The translations under genes and the position numbers were made by a program. Below, piece after piece: positions 1 to 6,525 of a stretch of 7,608 nucleotides of DNA. This DNA is from Acidimicrobiia bacterium. Its GTDB lineage: Bacteria > Actinomycetota > Acidimicrobiia > Spongiisociales > UBA5794. The stretch lies in NCBI GenBank assembly GCA_030598905.1, contig JAUVPA010000083.1, positions 1 to 7,608 on the forward strand. The letters are read 5' to 3'. Under the pieces are notes generated by a model that made no database searches, was not told where the DNA came from, and saw nothing but the letters and a program-made list of their open reading frames with translations. Within the stretch, counting starts at the first letter, position 1; every line of letters starts with the position of its first letter.

Positions 1-6
1 ACTGAA

Positions 7-1200
7 TCACGTCTCCCCGCCGGCTCCGATCACCATCACACAGGCGATGACTCCCGGACCTCCCAGCGTGTGAGCAAGACCGCGTCGTGCCCCCTCGACC
101 TGACGATCCCCGCCACGACCCGTGACTTGACGGACGACCTCGGCGACCATTCTCACCCCGGTTGCCCCAACAGGATGACCGCAGGCCTGCAGACCTCCCG
201 AGACGTTCACGGGGATCTCGCCGTCGATCGCCGTGGCACCGGATTGAAGCAAACGAACACCCTCCCCGGGTTCGGCGATCCCGAGGTCTTCCGTATTCAC
301 GATCTCGGTGATGGTGAAGCAGTCATGACACTCGACGAGGTCGAGTTCCCGTCGCGGCTCTGTGACCCCGGCCTGTCGGTAGGCCTGTTTTGCAGCCTCA
401 CGGGTAGAAGCAAAGCCGAGGTAATCACGCGATTCGTCGAAGAAGTTGGAGAAGTACCCCCCGGTGACCGCAAGGCCGATGCCCTCGATCACCGCGTAGT
501 GGTCGGCGTGAGCCTCGGCCCACTCTCGCGAGGTGAGGACGACGGCGGCACCTCCATCGCTCGTCGGCGTGCAGTCGTACAACCCCAGCGGCTCGGCCAC
601 AACCGGGGCGTCGATGACCTGGGCCATCGTCAGCTGGGATCCGAACTGGGCATGAGGATTCCTCGACGCGTTGCCGTGGTTCTTGACCGCGACCGCAGCG
701 AGATCGGACCGCTCGTAGCCGTATGTCTCCAGGTAACGATTGGCGAGGAGGGCGAACTGGCCGGGCGCGGTTCGACCCTTGGCGAGGAGCGGATGGCTGT
801 CCTCCGCCGTCTTTGAGACCAAGGAGCCCCGCGGCGTCACATCCCTCATCTTCTCCGCGCCGATGGCGAGAACCACGTCGTGCTCGCCCGCTGCAATGGC
901 CATCGCCCCAGCTCTCACGGCCTCCATACCCGACGTGCAGAAGTTCGATACCCGCGTCACAGGCCGCGGGGAAAAGCGCAGCGCCTCGGCGACCGCTGCT
1001 CCTGAGTCACCCACGAGTCCGGCCGTCTGCGGTTCGGCCGTCGCCAGCCAGGCGGCTTCGATCTCTTCCATCGACAACCCAGCGTCGGCTACAGCCCCAA
1101 ACCCGGCCTCGGCGACGAGATCGAGGTATCCACGATCGTGTAGCGCTCCGAAGTCGGTGACTGCTGAACCGATGATCGCCACCTCGCCCGCGATAGGCAT
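7..1200 (-). CDS. SCP-x-type thiolase, catalytically intact
   Basis: A 397-residue thiolase-superfamily protein, near the family's usual length. It probably catalyses thiolytic cleavage or Claisen condensation of a 3-oxoacyl-CoA in the cytoplasm. The nucleophile Cys88 lies in NFCTSG; His292 lies in the HDCFT motif typical of SCP-x thiolases, in place of the NEAF of classical thiolases; His342 lies in GHPVGATG. The C-terminal CxG motif of classical thiolases is replaced by a glycine-rich HTLGGPG segment, as is usual in the SCP-x branch. I chose ATG at 1200 because AGGAGG at 1212-1207 lies 6 bases upstream; GTG at 1203 is in frame but only 3 bases from that site. The ATG overlaps the stop of the upstream fusion gene by one base (TGATG), so the two are probably translationally coupled and may form one complex. 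It is the only one of the four thiolase-fold proteins here with a full catalytic set. The substrate is unknown. Confidence 0.88.
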   Translation of the reverse strand: MPIAGEVAIIGSAVTDFGALHDRGYLDLVAEAGFGAVADAGLSMEEIEAAWLATAEPQTAGLVGDSGAAVAEALRFSPRPVTRVSNFCTSGMEAVRAGAMAIAAGEHDVVLAIGAEKMRDVTPRGSLVSKTAEDSHPLLAKGRTAPGQFALLANRYLETYGYERSDLAAVAVKNHGNASRNPHAQFGSQLTMAQVIDAPVVAEPLGLYDCTPTSDGGAAVVLTSREWAEAHADHYAVIEGIGLAVTGGYFSNFFDESRDYLGFASTREAAKQAYRQAGVTEPRRELDLVECHDCFTITEIVNTEDLGIAEPGEGVRLLQSGATAIDGEIPVNVSGGLQACGHPVGATGVRMVAEVVRQVTGRGGDRQVEGARRGLAHTLGGPGVIACVMVIGAGGET

Positions 1201-2438
1201 CACGTACCTCCTCTCGCCGGTTGAACCTTCCAGAAGTACTGCGGAATTCCCCCTCCGCTGTGCAGGCGTCGCAGAACGAGGCGCACCGATTCGCCAATCG
1301 AGACTTCCATCCCGTCTACGACCTGGCCATAGAACCGACCGCCGCCGTCCAAGTCAACGACCGCCATAGTCAGCGGGCCACCGACCGGGTAGACGTGATC
1401 GCGGGCGAAGGTGAGCACGCGCCCGGTCGTGCCGAGCCGGAACGGCTCGAGACCAGAGGCGGCCTCGGTCGGTGGCGGCGGAAAGACGACTTCGCCCGTC
1501 GCAGGGTCTCTCATCGCCTCGAGGCGGTACGTCTGACCCCGCTCCCTACGTGCCATCGGCTGAGACACGAACGGGTCGAACGACTCCTCGTCGGGCGGCG
1601 CTGGGCGGGTTCCCTCGATGCCGCCCGCCACGACCTCCGTAGCGCGGGCAGCCACCTCACCGAATGCCTGACCTGCGGTGAACCTCACGACATGGCTCAC
1701 ACCCCCGGCCGTGGCCGCAACCCTGGCCGTTTCGCCGTCTGCCAATCCGCTCAGGAGCAGCTGTGCAGGCCCGGCGGCGGCGCCAAGGAATCCCACCCGG
1801 TTGAGCTGCGGCCCGGACGCCGAACTTTCAACAAGAAACTCACCGCTCGAGCCTGGCACCGGCGGTGCATAGCGGTCGAGCGAGCGGTCTCCGCTGCGAA
1901 CCCCCCGTTCTGCCTGCCTCCTCCAGCGATCGAGGAACAACTCGGAAGAGCCGATGGGATCGGAGAAACTCCCCGCCGCGCCCGCAGAGTCGAGCAGCAT
2001 CGCCACCGCTCCGGCACCCAGCGGTGCGCCGCGGTGGTCGCTTCTATCGTCCGTGGCGACGACGAGCACCGGGCCTCCGCCGGAGGCCACCTGCGCCATC
2101 GCCGCTACAACGGCAGAGATTCCTGCGGCAACCGATCCGCCCTGCTCGAAGACGATCGCACCGAGATCGTCGCCACGAGCTTGCAGGTCGAGAGCTTCTG
2201 CGAGGAAAGGCCCGATCCCTGGTTCGGCAAGGGGCGCCGACACGGTGGCGGCGATGACGACGCGTGGTGTGAAGCCGGTCCGCTCGAGGAGCGGTTGAGC
2301 TGCCGAAGTCGCCAGGGTGAACGCGTCTTCGTCCCAGGACGCGGCAGCAACCGTTCCCGACCGAGCCGGGACACGCCAGGCTCCGAGCGCTAGCTCGGCA
2401 TCGACCAAGGCGACGTCTGAAGATGCGATAGCGCCCAT
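1200..2438 (-). CDS. HMG-CoA-synthase/KAS III-like protein fused to an OB-fold (DUF35) domain, cysteine-free
   Basis: A 412-residue two-domain protein. Residues about 1-295 resemble the HMG-CoA synthase/ketoacyl synthase III fold: a mixed alpha/beta N-half, a glycine-rich segment where the nucleophile normally sits (EQGGS, 98-102), and a GAGAVAMLL-type strand after it. Residues about 300-412 match the DUF35 layout (Tyr-Arg-Leu, VVFPPPP, then an OB-barrel starting at GRVLTFARDHVYP and ending near QYFWKVQP). The translation contains no cysteine at all. The expected catalytic Cys is replaced by Glu98 or Gln99, depending on alignment, and all four zinc-ribbon cysteines of DUF35 are missing. I infer a non-catalytic or repurposed subunit, perhaps a scaffold for the thiolase encoded immediately downstream with one-base overlap. 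ATG at 2438 is the only sensible start; GAGGGG abuts it, so the ribosome site is poor. Family assignment is moderate, the loss of cysteines is certain. Confidence 0.75.
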   Translation of the reverse strand: MGAIASSDVALVDAELALGAWRVPARSGTVAAASWDEDAFTLATSAAQPLLERTGFTPRVVIAATVSAPLAEPGIGPFLAEALDLQARGDDLGAIVFEQGGSVAAGISAVVAAMAQVASGGGPVLVVATDDRSDHRGAPLGAGAVAMLLDSAGAAGSFSDPIGSSELFLDRWRRQAERGVRSGDRSLDRYAPPVPGSSGEFLVESSASGPQLNRVGFLGAAAGPAQLLLSGLADGETARVAATAGGVSHVVRFTAGQAFGEVAARATEVVAGGIEGTRPAPPDEESFDPFVSQPMARRERGQTYRLEAMRDPATGEVVFPPPPTEAASGLEPFRLGTTGRVLTFARDHVYPVGGPLTMAVVDLDGGGRFYGQVVDGMEVSIGESVRLVLRRLHSGGGIPQYFWKVQPARGGT

Positions 2439-2444
2439 CCCCTC

Positions 2445-2462
2445 ACCAAACGAACGTTTGGT
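2445..2462. promoter_or_regulatory. Inverted-repeat operator in the divergent promoter (site 1)
   Basis: The sequence ACCAAACGAACGTTTGGT is two perfect 8-base arms, ACCAAACG and CGTTTGGT, around a 2-base spacer. It sits between the two divergent transcription units and runs into a probable -10 box of the rightward one. Its right half, CGTTTGGTAGA, recurs exactly in site 2 at 5700-5710. The size and symmetry suit a TetR-family dimer, and the TetR gene at 7309 is the nearest candidate. Binding is inferred, the palindrome is seen. Confidence 0.7.
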
Positions 2463-2467
2463 AGATT
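2462..2467 (+). promoter_or_regulatory. Probable -10 box of the rightward thiolase-like/OB-fold operon
   Basis: TAGATT matches four of six bases of TATAAT and follows the TANNNT pattern common in actinobacterial promoters. It overlaps the end of the site 1 palindrome. It predicts a start of transcription near 2474 and a leader of about 33 bases containing the AGGAGG ribosome site. I see no good -35 element. On the other strand GATAAT (2470-2465) could serve the leftward genes. Confidence 0.45.
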
Positions 2468-2494
2468 ATCATCCCACCGCCTCGACCATCCCTC

Positions 2495-2500
2495 AGGAGG
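2495..2500 (+). promoter_or_regulatory. Ribosome binding site fixing the GTG start at 2507
   Basis: A perfect AGGAGG with a 6-base spacer before GTG at 2507. It decides the start of the first thiolase-like gene, which has no ATG nearby in frame. Confidence 0.85.
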
Positions 2501-2506
2501 TTATCG

Positions 2507-3601
2507 GTGGCACAAGTCGCGGTGATCGGCGTCGGCCAAAGCGTGCACGCTCCGGAACGGAACGACGTCGCGCACGCCGAGCTACTCCAGGAGGCGATTG
2601 ACGAGGCCTTGGACGACGCCGGAATCGAACTCGCCGACATCGACAACGCCGTGACCGCGAGCCTCGACTTCTACGACGGCAGAACGATCGCCAACATGGC
2701 TGTGGCCGAGGTCGTCGGGTCCTACTTGAAAGCCGAGAGCCGGGTATGTTCCGATGCGATCCATGCGTTGACCTATGGGTGGTCCCGTATCGCCGACGGG
2801 CAGTTTCGCCTCGGTCTCATTACCGCCCATTGCAAGGAGTCTGAGGGCAATCTCCACGATATCGAGAATGCGGCATTCGACCCTTTCATCGAACGTCGCC
2901 TCGACGCAGACGACGACGTTGTCGCCGGCCTCTATGCGCGCACGGCTTTCGCCCACGGAGCAGCTGATCGTGAGAATGCTGCTGCGCTCGTAGCCGCGGC
3001 CCGCGCTTCTGCTTCAAGGAACCCCAAAGTGGCGCCGCTCGAGATGGTTGACACCGCGGCCGTCCTCGAGTCCCCGGTCCTCGCCACGCCGCTGCGAACA
3101 CTCGACCGAGCGCCGCGATCTGATGGGTCCTGCGTACTCGTGATTGCTTCGGCCGACACTGTCGCGGCACTCGATGCAGATCCCGTATGGATCACAGGAG
3201 CAGCGATCTCAACGGGCCGGTACTGGTCTGATCGTCACCCTCTCGATATGGCAACTCTCGAATCTGCCCGAGACGAGGCCCTCGCCATGGCGGGATGGTC
3301 GTCGAATGTCGCCGACGTGATCGAGGTCTCTGCCAAGTACTCGTTCCAGCTCCAGCAGTTCGCCGCGGTTCTTGGAGCCGACGAGTCGGATGCGGGCGGA
3401 GCGTTCAACCCATCGGGAGGCCGGCACGCGGGCAATCCCACGGTCGTAGCCGGCCTGTCCCGAGTCGCCGAGTGTGTTGAGCAGATACGGGGGCGGGCCG
3501 GAGACCGTCAGGTGAGCCGGGCTGAGAAGGCGATCGCTCACGGCGTGACCGGCCTCGGAGCGCAAGCCCATGCCGTTGTCACGATGGAGACGGCGGCCTG
3601 A
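2507..3601 (+). CDS. Thiolase-like protein A (Cys kept, active-site His replaced by Asn)
   Basis: A 364-residue thiolase-superfamily protein, somewhat shorter than the usual 390 or so. The N-terminal AVIGVGQS strand, the LRTLDRAPRSDGSCVLVI segment and the NPSGG loop are thiolase landmarks. Cys81 (RVCSDA) aligns with the thiolase nucleophile, although the CxSG context is lost. The GHP motif reads GNP, with Asn310 in place of the catalytic His. The HDCFT/NEAF position reads SAKYS (275-279), and there is no C-terminal CxG cysteine. Ordinary thiolysis is therefore unlikely from this chain alone. It starts at GTG with a perfect ribosome site and its stop overlaps the ATG of the next gene (TGATG). 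I infer that it pairs with the second thiolase-like protein and with one or both downstream OB-fold proteins. Its reaction is unknown. Confidence 0.8.
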   Translation: MAQVAVIGVGQSVHAPERNDVAHAELLQEAIDEALDDAGIELADIDNAVTASLDFYDGRTIANMAVAEVVGSYLKAESRVCSDAIHALTYGWSRIADGQFRLGLITAHCKESEGNLHDIENAAFDPFIERRLDADDDVVAGLYARTAFAHGAADRENAAALVAAARASASRNPKVAPLEMVDTAAVLESPVLATPLRTLDRAPRSDGSCVLVIASADTVAALDADPVWITGAAISTGRYWSDRHPLDMATLESARDEALAMAGWSSNVADVIEVSAKYSFQLQQFAAVLGADESDAGGAFNPSGGRHAGNPTVVAGLSRVAECVEQIRGRAGDRQVSRAEKAIAHGVTGLGAQAHAVVTMETAA

Positions 3602-4764
3602 TGGGACGAGCGGCTGCCGTCGTCGCGGTCGGCCCAACCGACCACGCATCGAGACGCCTCGACGTATCGATCCCCGAGATGGTGCGCGAGGCGGTCGACC
3701 GCTGTCTGGCTTCGAAGGACCTCTCGTTCGGCCAGATCGATGCGATCGTGATCGGGAACATGGAGTTGTTCGAGGGGATCAACCTTCCCGAACTGTGGAT
3801 GGCCACGGCGATTGGCGCTGCCGGCAAACCGATGTACAAGCTCAACAACGGCGGGACGGTCGGGGCCTCGGTCGCGGTCGCCGCCGACCACCTCGTATCC
3901 TCCGGGCTCTACGACACGGTGCTTGGCATCGGGTACGAGAAGCAGTCCGAAGGCGAAACGCAGTCCGCGATCACGACCGTCGGTGATCCTGCCTGGGAGC
4001 GTGCCGTGATGGCTGGGGCGATCGGCAACTTTGCCGTCATGGCTTCGACCTACGTAGCCGCAAGCGGTGTGACACCCGAGCAGGCCGCCCAGGTCGCCGT
4101 GAAGTCGAGGAGAAACGCTTGTCGCAACCCCCACGCTCACCTCTGCCGTCCGGACATCACCGTCGAACAGGTCCTCGCATCGCGCGTCCTAGCGGAGCCT
4201 GTCCGCCTGCTTGACATGTGCCCATCGAGCGACGGGGCGTGCGCCATCGTCGTCGCGGCCGAGGGACGCGCCGAACAAGTGACGCCGCGGCCTGCTTGGT
4301 TCGCAGCCACTGCGACGGCGCATGACACCCAGTTCATGGGCGATTCACCTCAGCGCCTCGCCAGGATGCGCAGCCTGATCGCGGCGTCAGACAGGGTCTA
4401 TGCCAAGGCAGGCATCCGCGACCCGCGTCAGGACCTCGACGTTGCCGAGATCTATGAACCGGCGACGTACGCAGAGCTGGCCATGTACGAGAACCTCCGC
4501 CTGTGTGACTGGGGAGAAGGAGGGGCGTTGATCGACGAGGGAGTCACAGAGATCGACGGTGAGATCCCCGTGAACCCATCGGGCGGCGTCTTGGCAACAA
4601 ACCCGGTGGGAGCCACCGCCCTGATCCGAGTCGCGGAAGCCGCCCTGCAGGTGATGCACGAAGCCGGCGACCACCAGATCGCCGATGCCGACATTGCCTT
4701 GGCAACCGGCTACGGAGGAAATGCCTGGACGGAGGCCCTGATCCTTCGAGGAGGTCGGCCATGA
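3601..4764 (+). CDS. Thiolase-like protein B (nucleophile Cys and catalytic His both lost)
   Basis: A 387-residue thiolase-fold protein. The fold is clear from RNPHAH, LLDMCPSSDGACAIVV, EIPVNPSGG and the C-terminal ATGYGG segment. The nucleophile site reads NNGGTVG, with Gly85 where Cys belongs, and the GHP motif reads TNP, with Asn334 for His. The NEAF/HDCFT position reads YEPAT, with Tyr285 leading it. From the known Ltp2 aldolase of steroid side-chain degradation, a tyrosine at this place can be catalytic in thiolase-like aldolases, so a retro-aldolase role is possible; a purely structural partner of protein A, like a chain-length-factor subunit, is the alternative. It overlaps the upstream gene by one base and the downstream OB-fold gene by four (ATGA), so coupled translation is likely. 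The ribosome site is weak (GGAG at 3586-3589). Confidence 0.8.
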   Translation: MGRAAAVVAVGPTDHASRRLDVSIPEMVREAVDRCLASKDLSFGQIDAIVIGNMELFEGINLPELWMATAIGAAGKPMYKLNNGGTVGASVAVAADHLVSSGLYDTVLGIGYEKQSEGETQSAITTVGDPAWERAVMAGAIGNFAVMASTYVAASGVTPEQAAQVAVKSRRNACRNPHAHLCRPDITVEQVLASRVLAEPVRLLDMCPSSDGACAIVVAAEGRAEQVTPRPAWFAATATAHDTQFMGDSPQRLARMRSLIAASDRVYAKAGIRDPRQDLDVAEIYEPATYAELAMYENLRLCDWGEGGALIDEGVTEIDGEIPVNPSGGVLATNPVGATALIRVAEAALQVMHEAGDHQIADADIALATGYGGNAWTEALILRGGRP

Positions 4765-5234
4765 CGGCCGAAAACCCCCTCCGCCTCGAGTACGTGGCCA
4801 ACTTCGAATATGCCTACGCCGCCGGACGATATGCCTCTCGGTTCATGACCGCGCTTCGTGACGAAGCCAAGCTTCACGGTACGCGCTGTGACGAATGCGA
4901 CGTCGTTCTCGTCCCGCCTCGCCCCGTCTGCGGTTTGTGCGGCGGAGCAACGAGCGACTGGCTCGAAGTTGGACCGACGGGCACCATTACCGGGTACACC
5001 GTGGTTGAGATCCCCTTCATCGATCCGATGACCGGCAGGGAACGTCCTGTGCCCTACGGCTTCGCGTTCATCAGGCTCGACGGTGCAGACACCAACATCT
5101 ACCACTTCCTCGAAGAGAACCGCCACGACCATCTCGAGATCGGCATGAGCGTCGAGGCGGTCTTCAAGCCGCCTGATGAGCGCACGGGCACGATGGCCGA
5201 CATCGTGAACTTTCGAACGCTTCAGGAGAAGTGA
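4761..5234 (+). CDS. Zinc-ribbon/OB-fold (DUF35) protein 1
   Basis: A 157-residue DUF35 protein. An N-terminal helical part (to about residue 36) is followed by a rubredoxin-like zinc ribbon with Cys43, Cys46, Cys57 and Cys60 around VPPRP, then an OB-fold barrel beginning at GTITGYTVVEIPF. The length is typical. DUF35 proteins are small partners of thiolase-fold enzymes; in the archaeal thiolase/HMG-CoA synthase complex they help hold CoA and the intermediate. The ATG overlaps the stop of thiolase-like B by four bases (ATGA), with GAGGAGG at 4748-4754 six bases upstream. Its likely partner is thiolase-like A, B or both. The family call is firm, the partnership inferred. Confidence 0.88.
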   Translation: MTAENPLRLEYVANFEYAYAAGRYASRFMTALRDEAKLHGTRCDECDVVLVPPRPVCGLCGGATSDWLEVGPTGTITGYTVVEIPFIDPMTGRERPVPYGFAFIRLDGADTNIYHFLEENRHDHLEIGMSVEAVFKPPDERTGTMADIVNFRTLQEK

Positions 5235-5662
5235 CGTTGAGCGAAGAACTCATCCTCCATCAGAAGATCAATCTTCCGTACCGCTACACAGCAGGAACCG
5301 TCACCGAGACATTTCTCGAGGGCCTCACCGAGCGCACGATCCGCGGCACGCGATGTGCCGCGTGCGGGCACTTCTCGGTCCCGGCTCGCCCGTTTTGCCC
5401 GGTCTGTTCCGAGCACACCTCCTCGACGGAAGACGTCGAGCCTCTGGGCCACCTGGAATCGTGGACTGAGACGCCTCATGAGTCGGGTTCACGGGTGTTT
5501 GCCCTGATCCGCATCGCCGATGCCGACAACGTCGCCCTTCACCTCGTCGACGCCGACCCGAACACCCTCGAGGAGGGGATGGCGCTGGAACCACAGTGGA
5601 CGCCCGATCCGGAGGCCGAGATCACGGCCATCCGGGCGTGGCGCCCCATCCGGGAAACGTGA
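5231..5662 (+). CDS. Zinc-ribbon/OB-fold (DUF35) protein 2
   Basis: A 143-residue DUF35 protein, divergent from the one before it. An N-terminal helix with YRYTAG and FLEGL is followed by a zinc ribbon with Cys42, Cys45, Cys56 and Cys59 around VPARP, then a shortened OB-fold (GHLESWTETPHESG to the IRAWRP end). It overlaps the previous gene by four bases (GTGA). Two DUF35 genes beside two thiolase-like genes suggests a two-plus-two complex, which is inference. The start is uncertain: GTG at 5231 lies only two bases after AGGAG (5224-5228), whereas an in-frame TTG at 5237 has an 8-base spacing. The difference is two residues. Confidence 0.85.
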   Translation: MTLSEELILHQKINLPYRYTAGTVTETFLEGLTERTIRGTRCAACGHFSVPARPFCPVCSEHTSSTEDVEPLGHLESWTETPHESGSRVFALIRIADADNVALHLVDADPNTLEEGMALEPQWTPDPEAEITAIRAWRPIRET

Positions 5663-5692
5663 ACTCTGGGTATCACACCGACCCGGGCTTGC

Positions 5693-5710
5693 CTACCAAC
5701 CGTTTGGTAG
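5693..5710. promoter_or_regulatory. Operator-like palindrome upstream of the CoA-transferase genes (site 2)
   Basis: CTACCAACCGTTTGGTAG is an 18-base inverted repeat in which 16 of 18 positions are symmetric. Its right half CGTTTGGTAGA is identical to site 1 at 2455-2465. Read in the site 2 register, both fit a consensus close to CTACCAAACGTTTGGTAG; site 1 matches the symmetry at 6 of 9 pairs in that register. It overlaps a probable -10 box, so a bound dimer would block transcription of the CoA-transferase genes. The local TetR gene is the candidate binder. Confidence 0.7.
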
Positions 5711-5713
5711 AAT
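5708..5713 (+). promoter_or_regulatory. Probable -10 box for a leaderless CoA-transferase transcript
   Basis: TAGAAT matches five of six bases of TATAAT and ends 8 bases before the GTG at 5722, the spacing expected when transcription starts at or next to the start codon. No ribosome binding site precedes that GTG. No convincing -35 is visible. It shares its place relative to the CGTTTGG half-site with the -10 candidate at 2462. Confidence 0.5.
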
Positions 5714-5721
5714 CGCCGCCC

Positions 5722-6525
5722 GTGACGAAAAGTCTACTCATCGGCCCGAAAGGGCTTGATCGCCTCGTGCCCGACGGTTCCAGCGTGTACCTCGGTGGAT
5801 CGGCGGTCGACCGAAAGCCCGTAGCGCTGGTGCTCCAACTCATCGAGCAGGGCAAACGCGATCTCGACCTCATCGCTTTCACAGGGAGCATCGATGTCGA
5901 CCTGCTCGTAGGCGCCGGCTGTGTTCGTTCGGTGGCCGCAGCGTACGTCGGAATCGGTCCCCACGGCCGGGCACCTCGCTTCACCGCCGCGGTCGTTGGA
6001 GGGACAATCGAAGACCTCGAGTACTCGGAGTGGTCACTGTTGGGACGCCTCCGCGCGGCCTCGATGGGCATTCCGTTCTTGCCCACCCGGGCAGGCGAAG
6101 GCTCTGAAACCGTTGGAAACCTTGGTTTTGCATCCGTGCGCGACCCGTACGAGGGTGTCGACTATCTGGCGTTGCCACCGCTCCATCCTGATGTTGCGCT
6201 GTTGCACGCATGGCGCGCTTCTGAGACGGGTACCGTGCAACTCCCTGCTCCCCGCCAGCACCTCTGGGACGTGGACATCCTCGCTGCCCATGCCGCCCGC
6301 ACCGTCGTCGTCTCCGTCGAGGAGATCGTTCCGGAAGCCACGGTGCGATCCGAGCCTGACTTGACGGTGCTCCACTCCTTCGAGATCGATGCGGTGCTCC
6401 CCTTCCCCAAGGGCTCCTGGCCCACGAGCGCGCCTCCCAGTATCGAGGCCGACCATGAGGCCCTTGCCCGCTACGTTCTCACCGGTGGAGACACGGCAAC
6501 GCTGACGGGCTCGGCGGTGGTGTGA
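5722..6525 (+). CDS. Class I CoA-transferase-like alpha subunit (IpdA-like)
   Basis: A 267-residue alpha subunit of the glutaconate/3-oxoacid CoA-transferase family. It shows the N-terminal glycine-rich strand (VYLGGS), the DLDLIAFTGS strand, and the IPFLPTRAG loop followed by a DPYEGVDYLALPPLHPDVALLH segment typical of the IpdA branch. In IpdAB the paired enzyme is a ring-cleaving CoA-thioester hydrolase that uses a glutamate on the alpha chain; Glu97, Glu100 and Glu103 lie in the corresponding region here. I therefore lean towards an IpdA-like hydrolase or lyase, but a true CoA transferase is not excluded. GTG at 5722 is chosen because it gives the right length and follows a -10 box directly. 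An upstream ATG at 5596 would overlap the previous gene by 67 bases and add 42 residues without family resemblance. The stop overlaps the beta-subunit start. Confidence 0.82.
   Translation: MTKSLLIGPKGLDRLVPDGSSVYLGGSAVDRKPVALVLQLIEQGKRDLDLIAFTGSIDVDLLVGAGCVRSVAAAYVGIGPHGRAPRFTAAVVGGTIEDLEYSEWSLLGRLRAASMGIPFLPTRAGEGSETVGNLGFASVRDPYEGVDYLALPPLHPDVALLHAWRASETGTVQLPAPRQHLWDVDILAAHAARTVVVSVEEIVPEATVRSEPDLTVLHSFEIDAVLPFPKGSWPTSAPPSIEADHEALARYVLTGGDTATLTGSAVV

Noticed and set aside
70..816. Open frame of 248 codons on the + strand opposite the intact thiolase
   Set aside because: Antisense to a clear thiolase; its translation shows no domain and no start signal.
1221..2393. Long open frame (390 codons) on the + strand opposite the HMG-CoA-synthase-like fusion
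   Set aside because: It is antisense to a gene with recognisable domains, is very rich in Arg and His, has no recognisable fold and no ribosome site. Long antisense frames are expected in GC-rich coding DNA.
3538..4140. Open frame of 200 codons on the - strand across the thiolase-like A/B junction
   Set aside because: It covers two coupled genes with strong family motifs; low-complexity composition.
5596..5721. Upstream ATG start for the alpha subunit adding 42 residues
   Set aside because: It would overlap the DUF35 gene by 67 bases and read through the palindrome and -10 box; the extra residues do not resemble the family.
6105..6126. AACC/GGTT-rich stretch resembling the operator
   Set aside because: It lies inside the alpha-subunit gene, lacks the TTTGGTAG half-site and has no promoter-like context.
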